A stretch of 64,000 nucleotides of DNA from Membranipora membranacea (GCA_914767715.1 OU612070.1:9441501-9505500), one strand, 5' to 3'; positions 48,301 through 63,300 are shown, counted from the stretch's first letter. The notes: generated from the sequence alone by a model not told the origin. Numbers and translations: made by a program.

Positions 48301-51300
48301 GATTTCCAACTTTATCCGCCTCAATGGCAACAATTTGAGTTTCTCTTTTTAAGCGATGTATGAACAACATAAGAAAGAGCTGTATCCGACATTTGCTTTC
48401 CGTTTCTTTTCCCCAGCAGTCACTTCAAAACTTTCCTCGTGCTACTGAAACACTGATACATGCTATTCAACGCTTTTCTTTGTTTGAAGCGAATTTAAGT
48501 TTGATATGAATTTTATGTAGAAACACACAGGTCATTATAACAAAGCGAATTGGCAAAGCGGAACGTTTGCTTAGATGAAAAACCATTATTTCGCTGCCGA
48601 ATGAACTCAGTATCTAAATATTGCAATGTTTTGACGAAAGTGGCAGCATCAAAAGATAACTTGTTTGCCTATATTTGTTATTATCAGTCGCTCTAAGAAT
48701 ATCACCAGTTTGTTTCTACCTGTAGCCTTACTGACCTGCTGGGTGTAATGTCTCTGAATGTCCCTCATCAGAGCTGTCTGCTCATAGAATACAAAGTTTC
48801 TCTCAAAGTAGGCTATTCTGAACACGACATCCTGGACGTCTGTAAGAACCACCCCTACTGACTGAAGGAATAGTTGTAGGACCTCAGACTGGAAGGCTGC
48901 CTTGTCTTCAGATTTGCCTCCGGTCACTGAAAAACTGAGATGTACCTGAAAAAAGCAAACGATAAATAAATACAAGTGGAGTAATAATCAAATGTCAAAT
49001 CCGATAGGAATGATAATCCATGCTTGGGCCGACTACTTATACAGGCAGTACGTCTGTAACAGCTGGTTCGTTTGATCAAACGAGCAGGTTTTTCTTTGGG
49101 TATTCTGTTTCAGGTTGCTTGCCTTTAAGAATTGTGCAAATCCTGGCAAGGAGTGTTTACCGAATACTCTTATCTTGTTGATGATGGTCAATTATGATGA
49201 AAATTAAAAAGACAGTTTTGCACGGACTCGGAATTTTAAGATACAACACTCATTGGTTCCATCTGAGCAGGAAAGATGTAATCATAGTTATAGACGTGCA
49301 TGAAATCAGGTTGAAGAGGGAAACAAAAGTTCTTATGTGAATTTCGTCCTTATTTCTATACCTTGAGCGGAGAGAAATGGAGCATATCATAGAAATTCTT
49401 GTGTCCTTTGTTAGCGGAACCGGAACGGAGCATCATCAGAGAGCGTGAGAGACTGTCCAGATCGGCTTGGAAATCCTTACTCAACTGTTCGGGCGTGCGC
49501 TTACCCTCCCCGAAGAATGGGATAAGAGCGTTGATGAAACCCTGGTCAGCCTTTACAGTCATTTCCTGCACTAGCACCTTGAGATATCTGGTAACATACA
49601 TGTAACATTGTGTGGGTATTTGATTACGGGAATGAGCTAATAACATTTCACAGCTTCACTCCGGAAACACGATTGGCTGTGAAAATTTAATTTGTGTTGG
49701 GTTTCATTCTGATGTATTCAGAAGTTCAAACTGCCGTTGTCGGAAGTTCAATAAAGATTATCAGAGAGCTAGAGAACCAAAACAAACCGGTTCTTCACCT
49801 GTAATCACCGCCGACAGATAAATGCCTAATTATCACCTATTTCCACATCAGATAGAGCTTGTTAATTATAGGACATGTGTTGTGCTGTCGCCGGTTTGCG
49901 TACTGCTGCCACGTGAGCTAACTCGTCAATCACTTACTTGATTTGCTGGACTTCTGAGTGCTCATGCTTTCGCATCACCATGCTGGCTTCGATAAACGGT
50001 TTCGGAACTGAAATTAAAACAAATCGCACGTTGTGTTCTCTCACAGAAATCTTGTCTGTCACATTGGTAATTTGATGGAGGAGGGTGAATTTTCTGTCTA
50101 CCTTAGTATAACTGATATCATCACATTCTTTAAAAACTGGGGCAAGACACTATGTGGCAGTGATGTAATGAATTCTATACATGACATGACACAATCAACA
50201 TTTCATCATAACATATAAATACTTCAATTATTTCATGTTTTAGTCTGTAGTTTTAGTGCTAGACAGTTTTCTTAGCCCTGATTTAGGCCTCAATTCAGAG
50301 TTGTCCTCTCTCCAGTTTGGTACTTTTAACCCATGCCGCATAAGAAAAACATGCTGAAAAGAGGGTTATCTTGAAAACCGCTTATAATAGGATAAAAATG
50401 ATTTTTGATTCTGAATTTGCAACATTGAAAACTCATATGGACATAGTTTTGGAAACAATATTAGTATTTGGATAGTCAATTATAGCATTTTCTGCCTGTT
50501 TTGCGGACAGTTTGGCAGAATTTTTCACAAGTTTCGTCACTAAAATTAAGATTTATCAACATTCAAGCCCGCAATGATTTGGAAACCCTGTCTGCCAAAT
50601 TGTCCGCAAAACAGGCAGAAAATGCTATAATTGACTATCCAAATACTCACAGGGTTTTCAATGGTGCAGATTCTTAATCGAAAATCATTTTTATCCAAAC
50701 ATAAGCGGTTTTCAAGATAACCCTCTTTCAGCAGGTTTTTCCTATGCGGCGTGGGTTAAAAGTAACAAACTGGAGAGAGGACAACTCCGAATTGAGGCAT
50801 AAATAAGAGCTCAGAAAACTGTCTATTGTGACGGAATCAGGTTATTGGTATCATTCTAGAGTTCTCAGTCTAATTTAGAAAGCTGCTGTAAGGTTTACTA
50901 GCAGCATGTGGCCCAGTCTCAACTGATTTTCTCTCATAATTGATACAGGAAGGTAACAAATAGGTACTATTTCGTATATGTACCTTTTCATTATCTTCTC
51001 ATCTCACCTTTTAGTGGAAATCAGTGGAAGCTGGGCTATGTGTTGTTAATGAAACTCATAGCAGTTTTCTAAATTAGACTGAGACCTCAAGAGTGATACC
51101 TAAAACCTAATTCCGTTGCAGTCGCTTCCTGTGAACAGTCTATATTATTGTCATATATAGTGTATAATAGAGAGGACTACTGACCACTTTCAGCAGCGAC
51201 AGATTTCGGCAGGGGAGTAGGACTAAATACAACTGGGTACACTGCATCAGGAAGCTGGTCATCAAACTGTTAAAATAAACAATAAAATATGAAAATAAAA

Positions 51301-54300
51301 ACATATATCACATTAGTCAAAAGACTACCAAAAGACCAATGCGTGCTATTGTCAGGCAGTTACCTATGATTGAGTTATGTCAGATATGCATGGTATAAAA
51401 ATTCAATGCTCTACTTGGTATGAATTATTGATAGTGGAAAGAGCGCTTCCAATAACGGAAGGTAGCTCTCATTCTCTGCATCATGATGTCACAGTGAACA
51501 GGAAGCGCTTGTTTCGTGTATTGCATTTATTTATATACTTTGAAACACATCCGTCAGGTCATACTTAGCAGGCAATATATTATAAAAATAGGTAAATTAA
51601 TACTTAGCTGCATAATTGCAATAAGAAAAGCACATTGTCACCGTTGTATACATTTATTTTTTATATTATGTATGGTTATATATATATATATCAAAAGATA
51701 TGCCAGGATTGATTACAGACATGATGAAACTAAGTTGAAAATTTAAATTTAAACAAAGTTTATTTTTAGTATGTCTATGGCCAGAGTAAATGAATGATTT
51801 CAAGTATGGAGTCACAAGCACTTGACAGACGTCGTAGCTTGTATTCCCGTTTTCTGACATGCTGTTATTTAATAAGGTGGGTATATGGCACTGACAGGTA
51901 GATAATCTTGTGAATGAGATTTTGACATCGACACTAAATTCTAGTTCACTGGCATTTCGTTATATCGGTGACTCGGTAGATCAATATTTCTTACTTGGTA
52001 CCAGTGCACAGTACATCGTCCGCACATTTAAATTATGTCAATTTAAAATCCTTTGTATGACTGGACATTTCTATAATGCCTGATGCAAGAATTGGAATTT
52101 TTCACAAAGCACAGGCTTCGACCTTTTCTGAACATCATTGAAAGATTTCAGATTTTTTCGCAAAAAAAGACACGCATTTGATATAACAAATCTGCTTACA
52201 GAACATATCAAGATGAACTACATCATGTCTATGCATTGGGGACCTTCGAGGGCTTCTAAGGCTGTCGTGTCAGACAGGAAAGACTACGACGTTTTCTCCC
52301 TTTAGTAGTCATTTTTTTCCAATATGATAACTAGGGATGTTTTTCAAATGCTTTCTCTTAGCCATTTACACCCTGTCATGTCCATATGTTACATGATTGG
52401 TATGAATATATCCTAGAATACAGATTTGTAGTCTAGGCCTGAAATAGGTTCCATCACGTAATGTGTTTTGATGTAGCTAAAATGTTTTTTTTCTTCGAGA
52501 TCCTGGGATTGCGAGCTTCCAAAAAAAAAAATCTGTTCGTGCCATTGATTTTTAACTGATGAAATCTGTTTTGAATGATATTCGCCAGACTTTCCAATTC
52601 CAGGCATCACATAATGTGTCTTGGCTTTAGTTAAAATGTTTTTTCGATAGCCTGGCGTTGAGAACTTCCGATGTATACAAAATAATATAATGTGTTAATG
52701 TCATTAATTTTCAGCTGATGAAAACTGTTTTGTGTGATATTTGTCAGCCCTTCCAGGCTTCAGTCTGACACGTTCCCGACATTCGGAGCGTGCCTGTGTA
52801 ACTGAAACCTGGTCATACAGACAAGCCAGCGTAGCACATAGACATAAAAACCTAGACAGAGAGGGCGATATATACAGCTAAAGTGATGTTGTTTTTCTGA
52901 GAAAAACCCTTGAGGTGAAAGTTGATACTGTCCGCGAGCAGCTGTTCAATCATTTGCATTTTTCAGACCCAAAATCCAGCCAAAATTGATTGAGTAATCA
53001 ATGAAAAAACTGGTATATGGGCTGCAAGTCAGCGATAACACCAATGCTATTACACAATCAAATGTCGTAAAGTGACCCACAATTAATGCCTCAGTGCCTC
53101 AATGCTCCATATAATGTCCTGTCTAGGTTTATTACTGGGTCTATGGCGTAGCTTCAGTCATATCTCAGTACAGGTACAGTATTATAACCACATACCTGTA
53201 CACGGTTAATCTTAGCGTGTAGATGAGTCTGATGTAGAGAGGTCTTATACTGTAACCATACACCAGGCTGGAACGTTCTCCTAATCGCTCGTCTGTTAGG
53301 CTTCAACTGTCTCATGTGCTGGAAATCAACCTAGGAATCAAAATAAAATAAATTGATAAGCATGTTGTAACCCAACCTAGGATAACCTAGGATATGTAAG
53401 ACTGACTAACTGAACTTATAGATCACTGTGAATAATAGTAAAATTAAATGATTTGCTACTCTTAAATACGCCATATTATCCGAGGGACGAAATTTCTCCA
53501 AAATAATTCATCAAAAAGCGTTTGAGAAATACGGGTGTTGATCTCTAGAAACATCATGATTTACAGTGGTATCGGTAACATAATCACATTCCATAAAGTT
53601 ATGTATTCTAGCAGTTGACTATAACAACTATAGCAACTTGGTTCTTACTGCTACCCTAAATGAATAAAGCAAGGGTTAGTGCAATAAAGAAAAATAAAAT
53701 CTAGGTATCGTATATGATATGAATTATCACTCTGCTCAAGACTGATCAATTATAGAAGACCTGTTACCCATAACCCAATAATAAAAAAACAATAAAAAAT
53801 ATTAAAAAATAAAAATAAATAATAAAAAATTATGGATAATAATAAAACTAGATAATAATGCATACCTGGAGTTTATCAGCAGAGAATACTGGGTTTGGCT
53901 GCTTGCCAGCAGATTCTAACATGTGATATTTGACTGCTGCCTCTTCTAACTGATCACACAGATGATTACTGAAAGCCTTCCATCGTCTCTTTCTCTTCTC
54001 CTCCCAGACTACTCCCGAACTGTAATTAAATACGAGCAAAACTTAAACTGCAACAGTAAACAAATTTCCTAATATGGACACAATGTAGTGATACAGAAGA
54101 GGGAGAAATAGAGAAACTGCCCCTAACTTATTCATGATTCATATCAATATCAGCCATAGATACAGTTGAGCCTCAATGTGAATATAAGTTAACAGTTCAT
54201 TGCATATTGAGTGAGTATAATAAAGTCAGCCCCGTCCACCCCGATAACAGACATTCTAAGAGATGCACTGAGTCATTTATCACACCCCCCCTCCGCATAA

Positions 54301-57300
54301 CTGTCAGGCGGAATTATTCCTCTTGCAACTTTTATGTAAACAGCTGTCTGTGAATACGTATCATTAGATATTAGATATCTGTCTTATTTATTGCAAGTCT
54401 AGCCTGACATTCTTACAGTAGGTAATAATTCACTCATTTATTACCTTGTGACACCTAGATAGGCGATTTCTCTTCTTTTCTCATTATCAACCATGGACAC
54501 ACCGGCGCCCTCCATAGATAACACAATCTCCATGTCTATTCTCTCAAACTCGCCAGCTTCTTGAGCCCTGGTAGCTTGTAGAAAGTCTTCAGTGAACAGC
54601 AGAACTCTCTGCATACCATCGAGAAACGACACCCAGAATAGTTTGTGATTAGAATCTTTGTCAGCAAAGAATTCACCGAGTCCATCCTGTCAAAGGAAAC
54701 GGATATATGGTGTGTTGAGATTGTTGCTCTCTGCCCATAGCTCAAATAAATGTTGTAATCTGGTTGATCTGAGCTAAGCGTGACCTGCCACAGGTCTTGT
54801 TTGATTGAGTTTTATGGAACTAGTATTTTCTTATCCGAGCCACCGATTCGGGAAAGATTTTGCCTAGTTGTTAAACGGAGAGAACGTAAAATTGGAGCGG
54901 AGTGACAGTGAGGATTTTTCTTAAAATCCCCGCTCATTCTAATTGGAAGCCTGCGCATGTATCTAAGTATTAAAGTTTCTTTGTGTCTAAGTATCTCAAA
55001 AGTATCTGAGTGTCTGCATTCAAGTTCTCCCAATTTCTTACCTTGATTAGCTCATCCTTAGTATCAGCCTCCATACCAGCAGACCAGAAGAGAAGTCTCT
55101 TCTCCAGAGGGTTCTCCCATGTGTACAGACATGACTCACCGGGACCTACACATGATACCACAGTACTGCCTCTACAATCATTGTGTGATATGTCAACTTG
55201 TGTTAAATCAAAGATTTGTGAGCATGGAATGAGATGATTTATCATCAAGTGCTTATATCAAGTTAGGCGGGTCAATGAAATGGCGCAATGGGTCAGTCAC
55301 TACCAGTTGAGTGGTGCTGAAGATGTCGTGGGTTTGGGTCCCACTTGGGGAGCTTTTATGATGGATTGTTCCAGCCCCAGCACCCGTGGATGAATCTGTA
55401 TTCTGCTTATAATATGAATTTGATGTCAATCATCAATTATTGGGTGACCAAGCAGCAGCGGTACTGCTTATCATCTCGGTGCCTTTCATTTTTAATAGAT
55501 CTGTGTCCCAGAGCAGCAATGTAGCCCATCCAGGGCTGTTGGGAAATCTCAGATGACAATGTAGCTGGTACTGTTTTTTCTTTTCTCACAGAAAATGTCA
55601 CAATAATGCTGAAATAATACACGATCAAAACATCTGGTCTTTTGTGTCTGAGTCTGGGCGCCATAATACGCAGATAAATTTCATCTTCACACTTGAGACT
55701 ATGAGTACTGAACGGAGAAGCAGGTATTACAGATCACTTACTTTTGATGGTATGTAACCATTGTATCCTTCATACAGTTAACAATTCGAGCAGCCTCCAT
55801 GCCATGTTTGTAGTCATCAGTAGTAATCACTACAGCGAGGTCAGTTTTAGTGACCTCCACGTTCATAGCACCCTTCTACATCGACAAGAGAAAACATGAG
55901 GATGTTATTATTATAATATAATGTTATATATTAATATGTTAGGGATATGATCCAGTGAGCTAAGGTGGAACATAATCTGCTTTTCCTCCCAACAACTTAA
56001 AAAATTACTAATGATAGTGTGACTTGTTTGAACTCCTTTGGTTGACCAAAGAAGGTAGAAGTGACTCCTAAATGCTTTGGATCAGACAAACCTAATTTTT
56101 GTGGCAGGAACTATGTTATCAAGTAGTAACAGGTTTACGCTGTTACTCCTTGATGTTATTAGTGTTATATATCACAATCACTTTTATTCTGGATATTGAC
56201 AATCAGACGAGTTGCAGAAGGAGAGGGAATAGGCGTTTCTGAATTTTTGAGACCATGCAGGGGGAAAGGAGAGGGGCAGAGACCTGGCATGTTCTGCTGC
56301 TAATGCTGCCTTGAGACAGAGGCTTTGCGTTGCCCCGCCATGACTGGAATGGCAAGGGAATCAAACTCTTCTGCTAACAACAGATAAACGAACAGGCAAA
56401 CTTTAGAAGGTTTCTAACATTGCGACATACAAAAGACACCATTTTCTTAACCTGGACATAAGCTATCATGTAACAGTTAGGGTCATGCGTAGTACTGAAG
56501 GATCTCATAGCGCAGCACCACTCCTGTATATGAACCTTATGTTTATTTGAAGATTTAGACGACAGCAGCTTGAGTGGGCTGCTGACTTTCAGAGATGCTT
56601 CTTTAGATGACTTGTCTCTTTTAGGTGATTTCTCTCGCTTTCTCGGTGATTTACTCTTTGATCTCAGCTGCTTGTTCCAAAGAAATCCCGAATTTAAAAT
56701 TGCTTGTGTTTTTCATAAAATCAATGAAGACTTGCAACAAACTTTAAAACTGTGCAATGGATGTCCGGAAGATAAGGTGAGTCTAAGTTTACAATAGCTA
56801 GGGAGAGAGACCCTGTTTTATTCTTTGTATGCAAGTCAACAAGTCCATATTAAAAAGTCAAACAAAGCATGTAACTATGTACCTGAGTAGCTTCTGTGCT
56901 TTGTACTCCTAGTTTGAGGAGGGTACAGTGTATACTATCAAACAGGAAGGGGTCACTAGACACCGGATAACCCAGGCTATCTGTTAGTCCTAAACTCATC
57001 TTCTTCTGCTTGCTGGTAGACCGAGGCCAAAATGGCAAACACTGCAGGAAAAAGAGAAGACAACTACATTTATCACTGTCTGCGAGTTATTTTAATCCAA
57101 TTGAATTTAATTAGTGATCTTTTGGCTACGATATAACTGATTATATTAGCCAAGCATGGACATGAATCGATTAATAATTCAGCAACTGGTTCTAGATTCT
57201 TATAAAGGCACGAGGGAACTTACTCTCCCTGTTTTGCCATAGGAGGGATTATTTACTTATTTTGATCATTCACAAAGCAATACATTTAAAAGAAGCTGTG

Positions 57301-60300
57301 ACAAAAACCAGAGTAGGATATGATAAAATTTGTAACCAACACATGAGATCTGAAACTAAATAATAATATTGGTTCACTTACCTCATGAGGAGGTACTAGC
57401 ACGCTGGATCCACCCGTTATTTGTTCAGAGAAGGAGACGCTGGAGTTACTTTGATTAACGAGTACGTAGTAAGGTGAACACTCTATAATCTTAGTGAGAC
57501 CGTTACTGCTCAAAGTGATCTGTACTCCAACCTAGCAAACAGATAATAATCAAACATTTCAGTAATACTGCGGCACGCTTACATGTGACATTTTATCACA
57601 ACTAACTAAGCCTACATATTACTCTAGCTATAACTTTTACTATATGAATAACTTTTCACCACAATTTTTATAACCTGCACCACTACAACCACAAGTAACA
57701 TCTAAGTTAATTGCATATCTGACTCTACCAAACACTCTTGGTTGAAACTGGTCGATTCTGATATATCATGCTTGATGCAGCTTGTCTACGATGAGAGTTG
57801 TGCACCCACATGTAAATGGCTACAGTTGGTTGTAGTATAAGGACGTGATTTCATCTAGCCGTCCTTCGATCAGTAGGTGCACCGTAGTAGGCATCAGTTA
57901 ACTATAATAAAGTCAGAAAAAAAATTATATTATATATATATTATATATATAATATTTTACCTGATAATTAATCGAGTCCGATTTACAAGTTGTAGTACCA
58001 GTGCTGCCGACTGTATCCAGTGAAAACTTATCTGACCACTTGGACTCTCCCACCTTCATACAAGCCTACAAAAACACATAATATATATATTATATATTAT
58101 GATAGATATAATTATATATATTGTAGACAATGTAATAATAATAAAGAAGTAATGGTGCTTTAAAAATGAGTAGACTGAGTTATTCTATATTATGTTATAA
58201 ACTCGGTCTACCCATTATAACTTCTATTTATTTATGCAAAGAATTAAATGCGGACAATTCTTTCAAACATTGATCATTACCAGACTAAGGGGTGGAGATA
58301 GATCTCAGAAGAGGAGGGATAGTGCAAGCCATCAATATATATTGATCCCTCTCCACTCTCCTCTCCAAGTTTGGGGGTAAAACCAATAATACTTGAATGT
58401 GAGGGAGGATGACAAACCAGATCAAGTTTGGTCCATTTTTGCCTGTTTTTGGGTTGCCACTCTCAACGCACAAGCCAAAAAATTGGAGCGAATGGACAAA
58501 TCTTGATGTATAGATATTTATTCCATAGGATAGATGGAAGTGAAATATTTTCCACCCAGCCAGGAGAGTGGGAATTGACTGATACTTGATATGTAGGTAT
58601 TAAAACTATACACAAGTTATCTAGTAATATTGGGGTGTCGTGCAATCATCACAGAGGGGGGACGACCTTCACAATAATACAATGGTTCTTGTTTTACTTT
58701 AAATTTTCAGCATGCGTGATCATAGTTGGTTGGTATTATATAGTTATTAGTTATAACTTCACAACAAAACATTATTCACTTTGGAAAATATTGGGTTAGG
58801 AGGCAACAAGCATTATTTCACTGGAAATAATTAATTGTTGTTCAGTCACTAACACAAGTAAAATGGTATACCTTGTCCTTCATAAGCTGAATCTTTTTCT
58901 AAAAGTAATTTGCATTTATTCAGCTGGCACATTCAAAAGCATTTGTAAACAAGGCATGATATAAGGTATCCCACAATGCAATTCTCTGGAGTTCCCAATC
59001 AGATTGAGTCAACTATAAATAGGATCGAACTCATCTTCCTGGGAATTCAAGAAAAACCTTGTATTGTGGTATCGTTGCAAACATGCCACATTGGTGCACT
59101 CGGCCCATCTATGGATGCGTGCCAATGAAGTTTACTTATTTTATGCATTCCATCAGGTAAGATAAATAAAGAGGGGCCAACAGCATCATCAGCCAACATT
59201 GCTGTTTGTAGTTGCAGGTACATGCAATGATAACAAGCGATTAAAAAAAAATTTCAATTAAAAACACATTTGTGTGTACGATGCTCAAGTTACAATTTGT
59301 GTGACAAACTTTTATGTATAACTCAAGCAAAGGGCTGCAGCGCCTGAAAGCAATATGATTAAGAATCCTTGTAACAGCCATATGGCAAGTCAGATCGATA
59401 CCTTTTCATTGACAGATGAGATCTTGTTGAAGCAGAAGAGGTAAGGTTTAGCGTAGGCGGCTGTATGAGGTAGTATCTCCTCATCTTTAGATGATGAGTC
59501 TCTGTAGTAGAGATCCTGACCGGTACGATTAACAAACCAGTAAGGGCTGAAGAGAGTTAGCCTACGAGAGAGGTGGTCAGGAGTACACATCATCACTAAC
59601 TTCTGTAAATGATAAAAAGGCATGTCTGAATGAAGAGAGGACAAATCGGAAAAAGACTCAAATTTGAGCTCAGAAAAATGCCAATAAAACATATGTCAGT
59701 ATCCAAACTTTACTCTTTATCAAACTTTTCACCTATATTAAAACTATTTCAATGTTATATGTTCAACTGTCTTCTGCTTGTGCATGCTCCGAGAGATAAT
59801 GTGGGTACAATTAAAAATGAGGAATATGTCAAATCCGGATTACCTGCCTGCAACACCCGAACAACAACAAAAACAAAGGCAATTGCGATAGAATTTTTAA
59901 TTTTTAATCTTTATTGAATGATTGACATCCACATAGCCAACAGTAGGTGTTATATAGAATACTTACGAGAGACTTGTTAGACTGAGAACCAGCCCTGTTG
60001 AAGACCCAGGCATTGAATAATCTGTCCGGTTCATCTATAATACCGTCATATGTCCAGTCAGCACCGAGATAATCACACAGAGTAACCTTACCCACCTGGT
60101 GAGAGGCAGCACAGGTGTGTAAAGGGATAGTCTTACCATGCTCCAATGTGAAAGGTTTCTGTCCCTGTGTAAGAAAAATGAGAATTGTAGAAATCACAAC
60201 ATAAATCTATATCAGTTTCAAAAAGAATTACTATCTCGTCTGATCACTTTCAAGCTGACTAAAGAAAAGGAAATTAGTTATATGCTAGTTAGTGGTCACT

Positions 60301-63300
60301 ACCAAATAGGCAATTCACAAAACAGCTACGACAAGTAACTATGTGTTATATAAGCTCCTGGAACTATGGAAATTGTATGACTGACGTAAAAAATTTCCAA
60401 ATGTGTGGACATGTATCAAACTTGCCATACTGATCGACAAAGCAGCATTCCTTTCTAACAAGGGATTTTGACACAGCACCACTATGATACTTACATCCAA
60501 TGTGATATTGAGTGTATATGGGAGCTGGTTCACTAGCTCTAGTGGAGGTTTTAATGTAATAACTACAGCTTTAGATTTCATCTCCTCAGTTTGTTCTGTG
60601 TATACATGTTCCATCCTTGCGTGCACCTACCAAATACAAGGGTAACACCATTACTATATGTTACCATCTTTGCAGATATAACTAGCACAACTTTTTTGCA
60701 ACACAGTCTTGAATATGATTGTTGTGAAGGGAAGAAAACCCTAATTCTTACAAATCTTCTCTATGACATGTTTGACTTGTTAGTATCAGTGGAAAAGTGT
60801 AAAACGCGAAGTACGTAATTATTGTTCTGCATGGTCGTCCTTTTTCCTCACAACCTCACTGATTGTTGTACATTTGTAACAGGTTTGGAGGAGGATATCA
60901 TTATCTCAAATTTATTCGAGCTAGTTTGGGGATTAGCTATGGTGGGAGTATGAATTAAATTTTGAGGTTCAGTAAATGTTAATACTTTATATTACTCCTC
61001 TAGGGTGTCTCCCACTCACCATTATGTTATATGTGAAAGTTTTATCAGTTAGAGGGCAGGATATCATCTGGGAGTTGTTCTCCTTGCTCAGGACTTTCCA
61101 TTTCACTCCCTGAGCCGAGACTTCAGACCTATAGATCATATATATATATATATATATATATATCATCATCATGTGATTTCATAGCTATTTTGTTCAAGAC
61201 TTTAACTTAGACAAAAAATAATATATCTCTCTCAGCATAATGCATAAGATTATACCTCACTAGCAGGTTTCCATCACTAGGTTACGTTAGCTATTACTTT
61301 TGTCAATGAAGTTAGTTTTGAAAACATAACAGGTGAGAGGGTTATCAACCATTTCCCGATTTCAAAACATTGAACCTAAGAACACTGCACTGCAGCACAC
61401 ATAAAAATAAAATGTCATGTATGAGTTTATTATTTAGATCACAGACAGTTATTTTCTAATCGATTTAAAGTCTATATCCCTTCCTCGAATGACCCGAAGT
61501 TGTTTTTTCCTGCTAGAATTTTCCTTGATCATTATTAAGGTGACTCCATATAGTTGCCTTAGTGAACATGAGAGAGCATTATATCATGGGTAGAGGAGGG
61601 ACATATTTGAATAATATCAAAGGAAAGGGAAGCCGTCTAGACCCCCTCATTTGTTAGCCCACTGTATAGAGGTTACACTGGTTATCCCAAAACCTCAGCA
61701 AACAACATATACTTGAAGCACATGGCAACATCGATTCAGTGAAGTGAATTATGATTTACCGTCTTGTCAGGTATTTTCCATCCAGCCTGGCAGAGCAGGA
61801 AGAGTGTGAAATATAGTTTGGAGCCAACAATAATTACAAATGGACACGGCAAGAAGGCAACATAGTAGCATATTATTTTAGTGTAATAATAAAATGTATT
61901 TGAGTATCCTATATTGAAATCTGAATTCCAAAAGAGATCAGACCTTATATTAAAATTGACCCTTTTATCCTCGAATTGAGGGATAAGGTCACTCTCCTCA
62001 ACATGATCCAATAATATGTTAACCCGAGTAGGCAGGTAAGTAACCAGGGGTCAGCATTTTCCTTTTAAAACAATAGTTAAAGTCATAGAGTAAAATCCAA
62101 AAGTCATTACAACTTTTGGATACTAACCCGTCAAGATGCGGTTTGAAGAAGAGGCTCTGATATTTGCCATATACCACGGTTAGAGGCACATTGTATTTCT
62201 CATTAGGTAGTATCTTACACAGCTCTGATAGCTGGTCGTTCTCGTTCATGTATAAAACTGATACAGGTATATCTAATGTGTTCACAACTTCTGTATCTGA
62301 TCTATAAAACATTGCAAGTATCACCAGAAAGTTACTGACTGTGTTTGCTTTCGTGATGGAATATTTCTTGGAATTCCATTGATGGCACAAAATAGAATAT
62401 GCGAAAAGATGTCATAGACAAAACAATTTAATACAATGATGAATTGTTTATTTTAATCATGAGTAAAAGCTTCTACAAGAAATAGTTCACACTGCATAGA
62501 GCCCATCAGATACCCACTGATCACGTATTATTATGTTCGGATGTATATCTCTGATCGATCGAGCAACAACAAATTCCCATATCTTGAGTACCATCACAAG
62601 GATTTTGGTGTGACAAACCGAGGTTAATTTCTGGAATTACGCACAAGGTCTTCACATAAAATTGACCATCAGAGCTACACATCCTAATGCTATAATCTCG
62701 ATGTCTGTGTGAGTTAGATCAGCAACCTAACAAGTTCTAAAAAACAAATTCTATGAGTTGTGTTACCAGATAGTGAGTCTCCTAGCCATGTTACCTGATA
62801 GTGATAAGCCTACGACCGAGGTCAGCTGATGTCTCCAGTATAAGAGCATGAGGTTCTTGTCTCTTGAACACATGGAAGCATCTCTTTATAGCCTTCTGTA
62901 TAACTACTTCTCTCTTAGCCTCATATTCTAACATGTTTATAACAAAGTCCAGCTCTTGTCCCTCCTAGTGAATACAAGGAATACAAGAAATGTCAGCTAT
63001 ACTTTCAAACAGCGAAATGCACATCAAGCAAAATTTTGGATTTCAATAAGCAGCTTTAGACACCAGTTTTGTAGTTATGAGCTGATTGACCGTTCAACTG
63101 TCCATCTGATTTTAGAGTTAGAAATGGAAAGGTGTTTCTACAGTACAGTGTTTCTAAGCCTTCCGAGGGCTCTCACTGTGTTGTTTGAAAACTACTTCAT
63201 AACCCTAACAGCAAGTTTCATTTAACATACAAAGATTGGCAGCCCGGTTTGTCTATGGCTACCATTTTATTCTCATCACACAAAGTCTTAAGCAGACCGA

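Larger units (their letters stand above)
42362..50007 (-). other. VPS13 C-terminal region: ATG2-C-like helices and PH-like domain
   Basis: Exons 50007-45428 encode the amphipathic ATG2_C/DH-L-like part. They carry [38 protein letters not shown] and [12 protein letters not shown], then Gly-rich helices ([40 protein letters not shown]). This part mediates lipid-droplet or mitochondrial targeting in known VPS13s. Exons 45059-42362 form the PH-like end ([19 protein letters not shown]). The last exon (42439-42362) encodes [19 protein letters not shown] before TGA. I chose it because phase, acceptor and early stop all agree. Confidence 0.8.
53196..62964 (-). other. VPS13 adaptor-binding (VAB/SHR-BD) region and following segment
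   Basis: Exons 62964-55042 hold beta-rich VAB repeats with the usual Asn-containing turns ([69 protein letters not shown]). This region binds Pro-x-Pro adaptors in yeast and animal VPS13. Exons 54686-53196 carry the conserved [18 protein letters not shown] segment, then the [10 protein letters not shown] and [20 protein letters not shown] blocks. Confidence 0.8.

Noticed and set aside
56570-56797. Plus-strand 75-codon frame with Leu/Ser/Asp-rich repeats
   Set aside because: It is the antisense of the Lys/Ser-rich VPS13 exon 56667-56452, which joins in phase to its neighbours.
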